A DNA stretch of 64,000 bases. Source: Strigamia acuminata. Lineage: Eukaryota > Arthropoda > Chilopoda > Geophilomorpha > Linotaeniidae. The translations under genes and the position numbers were made by a program. Below the pieces are notes generated by a model. That model was given only the letters and a program-made list of their open reading frames with translations, was not told the DNA's origin and ran no database searches. The stretch spans positions 36,730,427 through 36,794,426 of the forward strand of contig OX442315.1 in NCBI GenBank assembly GCA_949358305.1. Reading direction: 5' to 3'. Shown here piece by piece: positions 23,728 to 34,236 of the stretch (positions are counted from its first letter, which is position 1; each line of letters begins with the position of its first letter).

Positions 23728-24652
23728 TGAGTATCTAAAACTGTTCCTTCTATGTGTTACACAATTTGATGCTATTTTAATCAATTCCATTTTAAACTTT
23801 TTGAATTTCGTTTGTATATATTTATTATTATTATATTACAAATTGAAACCTGATGCAGCTGTGCACGTAATTTTTCCTTGTGTTTTGTGGAGTCTAGAAA
23901 TAACATATGGAGCTTTCAATAACTGATATTATAAATTCAGGACATCATTTTCATGTAGATCAGTATCAGTATCAGTCCTGCAATTCAGTCAAAAGAAGAT
24001 ACCTAGATAATTTAAAAATTTATCAGTGAAGTTGGGGTTTAGTTTAGGATTTATTTCAGGCAGTGCCGATCATGTTCCCATTTAAAAACAACAGCTCAGC
24101 AGCTTTGAATGAGATAGAACCTGCAAGGTGCATTAGAAAAGTCATTTATCTTCCTTAAACCAGTCTAAACGCATCTTTAGGGGGCGCATATTTACCGCAA
24201 CTTGACATCAATATACCGCGACAAGCCAATCCACAAAATTAATATCGATGAGGCTTTCATAAAAAAACTGGTAAGGTTAGGTTTGCTGGGTTAGGGCGCA
24301 GCCACCGCCTCTTGTTAGAAAAAAAAGTACAGATAGTCGCACTTTTTCGCTTGTCTGATTCCAATGACATTCAATTTAACTTTTAGTTTTAGCATCTGAA
24401 GATAAATTTAGTATTCCTTTCTTTATTTATTTATTTAACTTCAAAATGAAACCACTCACGAAATTAGCAACATTTGTTTGTCCATTTAATAATTCTATTT
24501 CTAAAATTCTGAAGTTCTAAAGTTCTAAAATTTACATTAGAAATTGGAAGTTTAAACTGCCTACCAGTATTTAAAATGTTGTTTCAAAATGCTATGTAGT
24601 ATAACTTATTTTCCAAATGCACTTACTATTTTTTTTCTCTGTATAGGTCTTT

Positions 24653-25612
24653 ATGATGGCACTTACCAAAGCAATAATTTTTTATTTTGGAATCTACCTG
24701 GCTTCCAGCAGAATTATATCAAAAAGCGAAGAGAATACTGTTCCAATAGAAAATAAAGGTAACCTGATTGAATGAACATTTGCTAACAGTATTTACACGA
24801 ATTCTAAGGCATGCCACTAAACAACAAGTTTGACCAGACTGCTCTTAAGTAGCGTTATTTGAAGATTTCGCAAATTTTTTAAAAAAGTGTCAAATTCGCA
24901 TTTAAAGGTGGAAAGTGGAAACACAAGGGAGCGGGTAAAATTCCAAAGCTTGCTAGTACAAGTTTAAAGAGGGAATCATTTACAAACTTGACCCGCTTTT
25001 GGCTTACCAGTTTAACTGGCAAACTCAAGCTAGCTAGCTGGCTGCCAGAAATTCCCGCCAAAATCTCCTCCATGAATTTCCTCACGATTCTGATTGGCTG
25101 TCAAAGTCACATGACCAAAACACCAAGCTTGAAACTGGTAAATCAAACTCAGTTTGATTGGAGCTCGCTTCAAAACAAAGCTTTGAATAAAAACGGGCGA
25201 GTTATTAGCCGCTTTTTCAAGTAAAAGCAAGCTTTTAAATTTTACTCGCTCCCTTGTGTTTCTACCTTTAGGACTTGCCCTAGAATTCGTGTCAATACGA
25301 TATTTTCCTGAAGATATACTTTACATGTGTTAATTTTTCGTCCTACTCTTAGAACGAAGTTTTCTTTTAGGCGGTGGAAGCATTTTTCCAACCGTTAATT
25401 CCACGGATCTAGACCAAATCGTACAATCAGGTGGTTACATCGGATGTCCAAATATTTCAAATGCAACTGGAACTGTTCAAGGATTTGGGCTATGTCTTTA
25501 TCCATGTGAGACAAACACAGAATGCACGAACAGATCTCCACGGTTTCGTTGTTGCCCCTGCAGGGGAATCCAGACTCAAACTGTTGGCTTGAATTGTCTT
25601 CCTGTGATGTAA
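24653..25612 (+). CDS. Secreted eight-cysteine WAP-like peptide, copy 1
   Basis: Coding exons are 24653-24758 (signal peptide, two in-frame ATG codons; the first is used here) and 25371-25612, joined in phase 1, for about 115 residues. The mature part contains eight cysteines in the order CP...LC...PC...EC...CCPC...NCLPV. That is the four-disulfide-core (WAP) pattern: single, single, x3, single, CC pair, C, C. The CC pair is followed by P-C, a tighter spacing than the usual CCxxxC. WAP proteins are secreted protease inhibitors or antimicrobials; the function here is inferred. Two NxS/T sequons (NIS, NAT) follow the first cysteine. Same family as the genes at 26535 and 32391. Confidence 0.75.
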
Positions 25613-26469
25613 TGCAGCAATAAATAGAATTAGACATATGAATTAAGTGTTGTAGAAAACTGAGAATAAACTAAGTTATATGCATTGTAAAATCAGATAT
25701 ATAAGTTTACTTACTTATGTACACTACACACTACAGCATCTTTGGCCTTACACAGCATTACAATGTCATCATAAAATCTTAATGACAAACTCCCATTGGT
25801 TGAGCATATCGTAAGCTCAAGGATACAAATAACTGACTACGTGATCGTTCTCAACCAACAATGAAGAACTCGAGTTCAAAATGACCATATTATGTTCAAT
25901 AAAATATTCCTAAAATTAATTAACAGACACTTACAGATGCAAATCTACATAAAAAGTAGCAATTCCACATAACCATTATGCAATGGCTCTGGACAGGACA
26001 ATAGTCAATGGGAATTTGTCACAAGCTTTTCTAAACACTAGCTGCATTCAAAAACTAACATATTTTGTATTTTACTTCAATTTTAAACCAAAAATGACAT
26101 CATTTCCTGTTTAAACCCATGTTAAAACTTAAAATACACTTACTTGTTAAACTAAAATTGTTATTTTAATTTTTGAATGCAGCTAGTGTATAGCAAAGCA
26201 GTTATGTTGTTTTATTACAAAACAAAAAAAAAGATTCATGTAATCATTAATTGCAGTAATATCTGCATTGAGGCATTTCCTATTCAGTTTGTGTGAAAAA
26301 TGATCAAACCACATGTGTTTACTTTTATTGTAAACTCTGGCAATTGAGGACTTTCTCCTTGAACCTGTTTACTTGGTTCTGCTTTAATATTAACAACAAT
26401 AGACTTTACAACTTGCACTTGTGTTCACATACAGTATAATCAGTCACACTTATCCACGTGTACTCACTT

Positions 26470-26537
26470 TCTTGCAATATAAGAAATGTATTGCTGCTCT
26501 AGTACTCATTATTTCTCACTAGAACTCAAGAATAATG
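26470..26537 (+). promoter_or_regulatory. TATA-like promoter of WAP-like copy 2
   Basis: CAATATAAGAAA at about 26475-26486 lies about 55 bases before the start codon, so a start of transcription near 26508 is likely. The initiating ATG (26535-26537) is followed at once by the donor GTAAGT. Confidence 0.45.
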
Positions 26538-27013
26538 GTAAGTTGTAATGTGATGTGGTACTACATTTTTTATTATACTCTAGTAACAATGATTAATTTC
26601 AGGGATTCCGAGTGCTAACTGCTCTATTCGTTGTTATCATAAGCATTGCAGCTATTACTGCTACTCAAGGTAAATTTCTCGTGATTAATTAAAGTTTGCT
26701 GAGATTTGATAGAGCAATTAATTTATCAATAGATGAGCGATTTTTTTTCTCATTCTTTCGGCCAAGGTTGCCACCAGTAAGTCCTGAAACATTGCAAGAA
26801 CTTGTCAATGCTTTTCCTCCAGAATGTCCAGGTTTGAATGAAAACACAGCTACTTTTGGAGTAATTGCGTTTGGAGTTTGCAACCACCGATGCGACAGCA
26901 ACGATCAATGTGCACGTGGAGGACGACGTTGGTTATGCTGCCCCTGCAGAGGGTTCATTACACGAGATATTACTCAATCTTGTGTGGCAGTTCAAAATGC
27001 TAACTTGGGATAA
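26535..27013 (+). CDS. Secreted eight-cysteine WAP-like peptide, copy 2
   Basis: Exon 1 contributes only the ATG (26535-26537). Exon 2, 26603-26669, encodes the signal core GFRVLTALFVVIISIAAI. Exon 3, 26778-27013, carries the domain, for a total near 101 residues. The mature segment opens VSPETLQELVNAFPPECPGL and holds eight cysteines ending CCPCRGFITRDITQSCVAV. The motif FPPECPGLN, the LCCPC cluster and the TRDxTQxCVAV tail are shared with copy 3 (32391). The acceptor is CCACCAG at 26777: an upstream CCAAG site would shift the frame. A polyadenylation-like AATAAA sits near 27055. Confidence 0.8.
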
Positions 27014-27289
27014 GTTGAATTGAGATCGAATGTATAACTAGAGACCGTAGATAAAATAAAAACTGTAGAAACAATATAATATCTTTTTATAGTTTTTATA
27101 TTTTCAAAAGTTTGGAAATGTATACATTTTCCACATTAATTTCCAACTTGAAAATGTTTGAAAATTTACTTTTGAATGAGATACAACACTGCCTTTTCGT
27201 ATTGGTCATTGGGTGATGACCGGATCATAAAACTACATTCTCAATGCATTGTGACTCTTAATGCATTTCAAAATACATTCCGATACATT

Positions 27290-28547
27290 AGGGGGTTTCA
27301 TTATATGAATGATTTTGCAATTTTGTGATTTTGCATTAATCACAAAATCATTATTTTTTGATGCCTCCAAAAATGGGATTACATTGAATTAACCCAGTCA
27401 ATTTTGCAATTGTGTGATCTGGACAACTTTGTGATTTTTGAATATTGCCATGTGATATCTGTTCTACCAATCACATTCACATTCACTAAAGTACAAGAGA
27501 GTGAAAACACAAAATCCCAAAAACATCTAAAAGGTAGTTTTTGTGATTTTGATAAGAAGTGATTTTGAGGCTTGTGAAACTCAAAACAAAATGGAGGCAT
27601 CCAAGCTCTACCTAAGTGGCCAACTTGTATCCTTGTATAGGGTGTCCCAAAAATAACGCAAGATTTGAATTAGCCGCCATTTGTGCAGTAAATTGTTGGC
27701 AACCCTGAAACAACAACGATTTGACAGCTGAAAGTTTAGGGTTTTATCTGCCAAAATTGGATTATATTGATGTGGCCAATATGTGGTTTCAACAAGACGG
27801 TGCAAGAAAAAAGGGCTAATTCTGATCACCGAAACCGGTGATGTCTCATGCGGCAGCTGACGGTCGAAAATCGGCGGCTGCCGGCCAAAAATCGCAGCTG
27901 ACGATTGACAGCTGACAGCTGCCGATTAGTTTTGGCGTTTTTAGGGGATTATCTCGCTAATCCGATTCGTCAGCTGCCAGCTGACAGCTGACAGCTGACA
28001 GCTGACAGCTGACGATTGACAGCTGACGATTAGTCCATCCCGCATAAATCCCACATAACAATATGCTGATTGCTGATGCATCCATGACTGTATAACAGCT
28101 AGGAAACTCAATTAATGGCTCTGATGCAATCTGTGAAACTTATATTTATTAAAATGCACCTTATTAAAAAAAAATTTGTTCCATCACACAAATAGAACTA
28201 GTTATTTTGCATCACATTTTAAAATTGGTTGGATATAACTAAAATCCAATATGGTGGATAGGAAGTCATGTGACTATTTAAATAATTGCAAACTTGCAAA
28301 ATCATGAGATTGTTTTTGCAACTAATTGTTAATCACAATTTGTGATGGCCACTTGGATTGAGCTTGGCTGCTGTCATTTTGCCAAAATAGCAAAACTACC
28401 TTTGATTTTGTAATTGTGTATTTTTTTTGTTTTGTGTTTTTGCAATTATGCACATGATTGGTGGAACTGATACCATGTGACAAATCTAAATGTGCAAAAT
28501 TGCTAAAGTTGCAAAATTACAAAATTGCTTAATTAATGAAACCCCCT
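27290..28547. mobile_element. TIR element, 1258 bp, ATT target duplication, with internal satellite
   Basis: The left end AGGGGGTTTCATTATATG and the right end TTAATGAAACCCCCT are inverted repeats flanked by ATT on both sides (27287-27289, 28548-28550). Inside, CACAAAATTG/CAATTTTGTG motifs recur near both ends. A (CAGCTGA)n array and other CAGCTG palindromes occupy about 27850-28030. A segment starting GGGTGTCCCAAAAATAACG at 27639 looks like an older nested insertion. No transposase frame. Confidence 0.75.
27850..28030. repeat. CAGCTGA heptamer array and CAGCTG palindromes
   Basis: GACAGCTGACAGCTGACAGC and flanking variants form a short head-to-tail heptamer run centred near 27995. CGATT-separated single copies extend it to both sides. 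Each unit contains the palindrome CAGCTG. Confidence 0.8.
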
Positions 28548-28639
28548 ATTGTAATATAATTGTAAGGTTTTTTCAATCATATGCATATGGAAGAATATTT
28601 GTCTAATAAATTTAAAATTCCAGATGGTGAAGTTCTATA

Positions 28640-28771
28640 CATGTGACATGTCACATCTTCCTTGATGTGATCAAGGAAAAATAAACAAAAAAATACATTC
28701 CGAAAGAGTTTGTAGTATATTTCACTTCAAATTCGCACAGCAAGTGTATAGAACTTCACCAGTTAAAAGAA
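28640..28771 (+). promoter_or_regulatory. Promoter and untranslated first exon of TMEM45 copy A
   Basis: This block is conserved beside other TMEM45 copies (37181, 42120, 44174). It contains a perfect palindrome, TTCCTTGAT-GTG-ATCAAGGAA (28658-28678), then an AAAAATAAA tract, then CTTCAAATTCGCACAGCAA and GAACTTCACCAG, ending at a strong GTAAGT donor (28772). The transcript would splice to the acceptor at 30257. The start of transcription is not visible. Confidence 0.6.
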
Positions 28772-28797
28772 GTAAGTATAAAGTTTTCTTTTAAGTG

Positions 28798-29421
28798 TAA
28801 GCTTGTTAACGGATCGGATTGGATCGGATTTCTGGCCAATCCGCATCCGATCCGATCCGATCCGCATTCCCTGATTGGCCTATCCGATCCGATCCGATCC
28901 GATCCGCAATCAATCCACGGATTGCGGATCAAATGCGGAGGCATTTTTTTTTTTTTTTTTTGCCTAAAAATGATTAAATTTTCCTTTCAAATCAACTAAA
29001 AATCGAGAAAATAAACAAAAAAAGCCGAACTGGCGCACGCAGCAAACAGCGACGAACAAACGATCAAAAAAGGCCTATAACCGACCGGGCGAATAAACAC
29101 CCGATTTGGTTTTAGGCTTTTTTTGGTCATTTGTTCGTCGCTACGTCCACCGGTTGGGCTTTTTTCGTTTTATTTTCTCGATTTTAAGTCATTTTTAATG
29201 GTTCTTTTAATTGTTATTTCAATAATAACAATTAAAAAAAAATTGCGGATTGTTTGGATCAATCCGCGGATGAACGGATTTCCATCCGCGGATTTAGCGT
29301 GCGGATTGAGCGCCCATCCGATCCGAAATTAAAATGGCGGTCGGATGGTTTGCTCCGATCCGCATCCGATCCGATCCGATCCGCGGATATGCGGATCAGA
29401 ACCGATCCGTTAACAAGCTTA
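28798..29421. mobile_element. TIR element, 624 bp, with 8-bp target duplication, in TMEM45-A intron 1
   Basis: The ends TAAGCTTGTTAACGGATCGG and its exact complement frame the element. TTTAAGTG flanks both sides (28790-28797 and 29422-29429). The paralogous intron at 37335-37343 has the site without the insertion. GGATCGGATC motifs are packed near both ends. An 8-bp duplication suggests a hAT-like mobiliser. No transposase. Confidence 0.8.
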
Positions 29422-30268
29422 TTTAAGTGCCAGCAAATCAATTTCATGAATAAACTTAGACTTATCACGCATCATTAATTAATATGCAGGGTGTCTCAAA
29501 TGAACAAAGCCAGTCAAATAACGAAAAGACCATTTGAGTGAGATGAATGAAACAAATGTAGTAAACTAAGTGAGGATATTTCAAAAATGTGAAAAAATTT
29601 GACTTCTGACCTTTTCTTCAAGGTCATTCCAACTCTAACTTCTAAACTAAGACTGGTAGAGCAAAATTCTCAATTGAAAAAAGAAAGAGCACCTTCTGTT
29701 TAGTAGAAAACTGCTCACCAAATTTACTTCGACACAATAACAGATAAAATTACGAAAAAAAATAAATCGTGAATAAGTCTTGATCTTGGTTTTTGTATTT
29801 TTTTTACTTTTTCATAATTTTATTTGTTAAATATCATTTAAAATATCAGTTAACTTAATAACAATTTATGACTTTTTGCAGTAGTACTTAGAATGTCAGC
29901 AAAATAAAGCACTTTTGTTGGAATGTTTTGACTTTGCAAAAATTATATTAACGAATTAACAATCCCATTTTCCTTATACACCATTGATGTTTTTCCTTTT
30001 CCAGTCCTCATAATACACATTGCAACCTGAAGCAGTTTATTCTTGGATCTGCCTTTGCAATTCATCTGTTTTTGCATTCCTTGTTCTTACTGTTCTGCAG
30101 TACCATTTCATACCAATAACCCTATTTTAGACACTTCTGAGATTGTCAAAAAATACAAAGAAAATATAACTTGTGAATAATGGACACTAGTTAGCCCGAT
30201 CATCATATCGGATTTGTACATACAAGTAAAAAAAACATAACTATTTTTATTTTTCAGACTGACTGATA

Positions 30269-31099
30269 ATGTCAGTGCTCCTTGGCCATTTGTATGCTGG
30301 ATCCGCTGTTATTTTTCTTGCATTATGGTGGAGTTTCAATGCATTCAGACAATTCTTTGAATCAACTCGTAGCAATGAAAAATTTCGAAGTTCTGCCTCC
30401 TTTAACTCAACCAATGCATCTCATCCTTGGGGCAGCCTTATTGTATTGTCATTAACCATTATGGGCTCATTGTTCATGATAATTGGTTCTGCGCACTCTA
30501 CAACTCCCAACCTGGCTAAAAGCGGACAGCATCTTAGTTCGTGGTACTTTTTCACATTTCAGGCCATTATTGAAATCCTCTTTTTTTATAAGTTGGCCAA
30601 AATTCCAGCTAATGCTGGTTACAACATTTTAATTTTGTCATTCTTTGTGCAAGGAGTGATTTTTTATTTTCACATTCACCACCGATCTCAGTTCGACATA
30701 TTTCTTCACCATCTTCTAGTAGTTGCAATTTCAGGATGCTTGATCACCACGATCGTGGAATACTTTGTAAGAGATGATGTGGTCATACCATTGACACGTG
30801 CCTTGTTTACTCTTGTTCAAGGCACTTGGTTTTGTCACATAGGACTTATTACAGACCCATTATTTAATGGGACAAAATGGGCGGAAAATGACCCCATTGA
30901 GGCAATGTTGGTTGTCATGTATTTTTTATGGCACGTTGCAATTGATTTTTTGATCTTATTTTTAATCGGCTCTTGGGTTTGGTATAGAAGCAAAAGCATG
31001 ACACATAGTATGTTATTCAATAATGCTTGCAAAGGGTCGGATTTGAATGGAAAAGAGACAGTTATATTTATGCCATTAAACCAAACAAGCTCAGATTAA
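30269..31099 (+). CDS. TMEM45-family seven-helix membrane protein, copy A
   Basis: 276 residues in a single coding exon. The acceptor TTTTTCAG at 30250-30257 puts the exon start at 30258, eleven bases before ATG, and the first exon is at about 28640-28771. Family landmarks include GHLYAGSA near the N terminus, SGQH in the middle, FVQGVIFYFHIHHRSQFD (matching the EGFLFYYHVHxRxPLD block of TMEM45), [12 protein letters not shown] and MYFLWH. Seven hydrophobic segments are spaced across the protein, and the tail ends in an acidic FMPLNQTSSD. TMEM45 (DUF716) proteins are membrane proteins of poorly defined function. Copy A is the most divergent of A-C, so it is not part of the recent duplication. 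Confidence 0.9.
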   Translation: MSVLLGHLYAGSAVIFLALWWSFNAFRQFFESTRSNEKFRSSASFNSTNASHPWGSLIVLSLTIMGSLFMIIGSAHSTTPNLAKSGQHLSSWYFFTFQAIIEILFFYKLAKIPANAGYNILILSFFVQGVIFYFHIHHRSQFDIFLHHLLVVAISGCLITTIVEYFVRDDVVIPLTRALFTLVQGTWFCHIGLITDPLFNGTKWAENDPIEAMLVVMYFLWHVAIDFLILFLIGSWVWYRSKSMTHSMLFNNACKGSDLNGKETVIFMPLNQTSSD

Positions 31100-31109
31100 T
31101 ATTTAAAAT

Positions 31110-32060
31110 CACTGAAAATCCCACATGGGTTTAACGTGGGGAGTTATGTCAGTAAAAGTTGAAAATAAAATTCGGATTAACTTGTTTTGGTCTGCCTGGA
31201 CAACTGCTTACTTGTACCTGTAGTCAAGTCAAAATTGCTACAGTCTGTGCCTGGTTTCTTGCCAAATTCAAATATTAAATTCCTTTTTATGTCTAACACA
31301 AAACTTCAAAATTGTTTATTGCACACAAGTGAATAGTGCCATCACCAGTGATTATCTTTAAAAATCATGTTTTTGTTACAAATTTAAAAGGGGGGAATTG
31401 GAGGCGACGCCATGTTTGGTCGCCAGGGGTCAACTTGACCCAGTATGTAAATGGGGTTGAGTCTATTTCAATGTATAAAGGGGGGAGAAGTTAAAGAATT
31501 AGCATATTCTGTTTAATAAAATATTCACTGTTCAATGTAACCCCTGTGTGTACGCGTGCTTCGTTTTCTAATCTCCAAATTCAGTTTAAATCCTGTGCCA
31601 TCGGTGATCAAAGGTAATTTCGAACAATTCCAAATACAAAATCGAGTTGCAACCGCAACACAAACGCGCTATGAAGATTATTTTCTTCTCCTACGTTCAC
31701 GCAAACGTTGGGTGCACACGCTCGCAGGTGCCTAACAGCAAATTGCATCTTCAAGTCGGGAATGCAGAATAAATGAACAAATGAAACGTCAATTAATTTT
31801 CAAAATGTCCAGAAATGGTGATCTCAGTTTTATTACGTAATTAGGGGGGTGGGGGTTTGGGAATTTGTTATGGTCACGTTACAGTTCCCAAAATTTGCGT
31901 TACATAATTTATAGATGGCCCCTTGTTACTTTAATACAAAGTAATATCAGATCGCCACTATCACAATATGGCATATTTGATTAGATGAATGTTAAACATC
32001 TCAATGTGCTTATAACTCAGCATATGACCTAAATATTGATAGCTGAAAAGGTATTGAAAA
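31110..32060. other. Intergenic stretch after TMEM45 copy A
   Basis: AATAAA occurs near 31164. A worn fragment of the 9741-10037 MITE family ends near 31924. No gene seen. Confidence 0.45.
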
Positions 32061-32333
32061 TTACTGTAAATCAATCACATCAGATCGTTGCTGTTGTTGC
32101 TCACTCTGTATATTTATATGAGCTTCCACAGGTGGCATTCTATTCATATAAGGTGCAACGTTTGTATTTATTGCAACAAAATCACTTAGGTTTTCACTAG
32201 GTATCCTGATATTGTATAAACCCTCATCACTTGAATATTGCTCGTTTTGAAGATGAAAATAATCAAAGAAGTTGAATACAATCTTAAGGTAAAGTGGGAA
32301 ATCCATAAACATCAACTTTCCATAAAATTCCAT
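32061..32333 (-). CDS. Unrecognised possible C-terminal exon
   Basis: The minus-strand frame of 90 codons reads like the cytoplasmic tail of a larger protein in its second half (SDEGLYNIRIPSENLSDF, then NRMPPVEAHIN and a short Q run before the stop). I do not recognise a domain. The N-terminal third could be intron. No further exon was found on this strand nearby, so it may equally be a chance frame. Confidence 0.2.
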   Translation of the reverse strand: MEFYGKLMFMDFPLYLKIVFNFFDYFHLQNEQYSSDEGLYNIRIPSENLSDFVAINTNVAPYMNRMPPVEAHINIQSEQQQQRSDVIDLQ

Positions 32334-32390
32334 TCAGTTTTCCAAAGTGTGCAACTTACAAGAACCTATTATTTATGTTAATATTTTCAG

Positions 32391-32765
32391 AGATTTACAA
32401 TTCTAATTGCTCTAATAGTTCTTCCTGTAACAATAGGATTTATGATGAGTAAAAGTTGATAGAAATAAAACTTAAACAAGAACAATTGCTTATACTTGTA
32501 ATTTGCAGGTTCAAAGGACGACTCATTGACACCTTTCATTGAGGCACCTGGTGAGATTCTGAATGCTTTCCCTCGCGAATGTCCAGGCTTGAATATCAAT
32601 CTTTCAACATATGGTGTACTAGCATTTGGTGCTTGTAATCTTCCATGTGAAACCAACAGCCACTGTAGAAACAGAAATAGTCATTTGCTGTGTTGTCCAT
32701 GCCTAGGCTATTTTACCAGAGATGTCACGCAAAATTGTGTTGCAGTTATACAAAGACGGTATTAA
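32391..32765 (+). CDS. Secreted eight-cysteine WAP-like peptide, copy 3 (first exon not found)
   Basis: Exon 32391-32448 encodes the signal core RFTILIALIVLPVTIGF after an acceptor ATATTTTCAG. Exon 32509-32765 encodes the domain, joined in phase 1. By analogy with copy 2, an upstream exon supplies only the ATG, and I could not locate it. The domain has FPRECPGLN, eight cysteines with LLCCPCLGYFTRDVTQNCVA and the same spacing as copy 2. It lies 5.5 kb from copy 2 with TMEM45-A between them, so the two families are interleaved. AATAAA follows at about 32780. Confidence 0.7.
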
Positions 32766-33047
32766 CTTGGAATGACTTGGAAAATAAAATTTGATAAAAT
32801 AAAATAATTTTTGATTCTGTATCGTTATACAGTACACACAGTTTACACAAAAGCAGCAACCAAGTCTCTAAATAATGTGACGGAATTAAACCGTAATTAT
32901 CAATGCGCGATGCTATCCATAGATGGCGCTGCCAAATATTAGTGGTAAATTCGAATTTAAGTTAAGAATAGTTATGAAAACTTTAAATAATATATTCGTA
33001 TATCTAATAAAGGTAAAATAAGCCATTCAAGCAATAATATAAACCTA

Positions 33048-33688
33048 AACTCTATTCCGAAAAGTACTTGAAATACTCCTATTGGTTGGGAGATTCGTAA
33101 CACCAGTATAAATGCATTGCGAAAAATAGTTCCCAAAATGCAGCAATTTGCCACTAGATGGCGGTGTTTATGAAGCACCATTTTTCAACTTTTAATTGTT
33201 AGCTGATAAGAAATGGCGTCATTACCAACACCATAATCATAATAGTAAAAGAGGAAGTAGGGTAACTCCACAACTAATTACACATGGCAAGACAGTACCA
33301 TCAAGTCAGCCAAACAAGCATTTATGTGCAATATGTCGACTGGGTTAAAAAACCATCTTCACGCTCAATAAGAGCAGAATTCCTCCTTCGTTTTTTAAAT
33401 TTGAAGCCCATTTCGGTCATCAATCGCCACAGGGTTGTACGTGAGAAATTTGGCAGGCTGATTTTGCTGATTTTGAATACAAGTTTATCCAATGTGGGAA
33501 TTTTATTTTTTTTAAACATTTCATGAATAGTTTGTCAGCAGCCATTTTGTGTATTTGTTGTGTGTTTGCATAGTGATGCACCAGGATTGGTTGACTCAGT
33601 CATGTGATTGTACTACTTGTAGTAGTCATCCGCAATGTGAATCTCCCAACCAATGGGAGTATTTCAAGTACTTTTCGGAATAGAGTTT
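33048..33688. mobile_element. TIR element, about 641 bp, AAACTCTATTCC ends
   Basis: The left end AAACTCTATTCCGAAAAGTA and the right end TACTTTTCGGAATAGAGTTT are inverted repeats over about 44 bp with one mismatch. A shorter relative lies at 34051-34236. Interior frames show no transposase. Confidence 0.8.
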
Positions 33689-34050
33689 ATATTATTGTTA
33701 TTTGTTTAACATAGAAATAATTTGTCAATTTCAAACAAAATTGGAACATTGCGTATTAAGGATTCGGATCGGAATGCATTCTAGGAATTCTTTCCCGATG
33801 CCCGATATCCATTTTCGGTTTGGAACAAGATTAGATAATCCGAATTATGCTCGACCGTATCCAGTTCCTGCGTTACGGGAGTGGTGGGATTTAATCTCAC
33901 CAAGACTATATATTTCCTGACGACAGGAAGTTATATTTATTTGTTGGTTATATTTTGGTTTTTTGGTGCTTTGTCTTTTGAAACCGTGTATTATTTGTGG
34001 TAACCCTGAGTCGTTATTTATTGGTTTTATGTGTTTTTGATAAATAAATA

Positions 34051-34236
34051 AACTCTATTCCAAAAAGTAATTGAAATACTCCCATTGGTTGGTTGGTGCT
34101 CTAGTTCAGTTGTGTATTGAATATGATGCTGTTTTCAGATTCCAGTAGACTTGTGCGAAGATTTTCAATGCATTTATACTGGTGTTATGAATCTCCCAAC
34201 CAATGGGAGTATTTCAATTACTTTTTGGAATAGAGT
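34051..34236. mobile_element. Short TIR element of the same family
   Basis: AACTCTATTCCAAAAAGTAA opens and TTACTTTTTGGAATAGAGT closes the 186-bp copy. The shared CTCCCATTGGTTGG block adjoins both ends. Confidence 0.8.
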
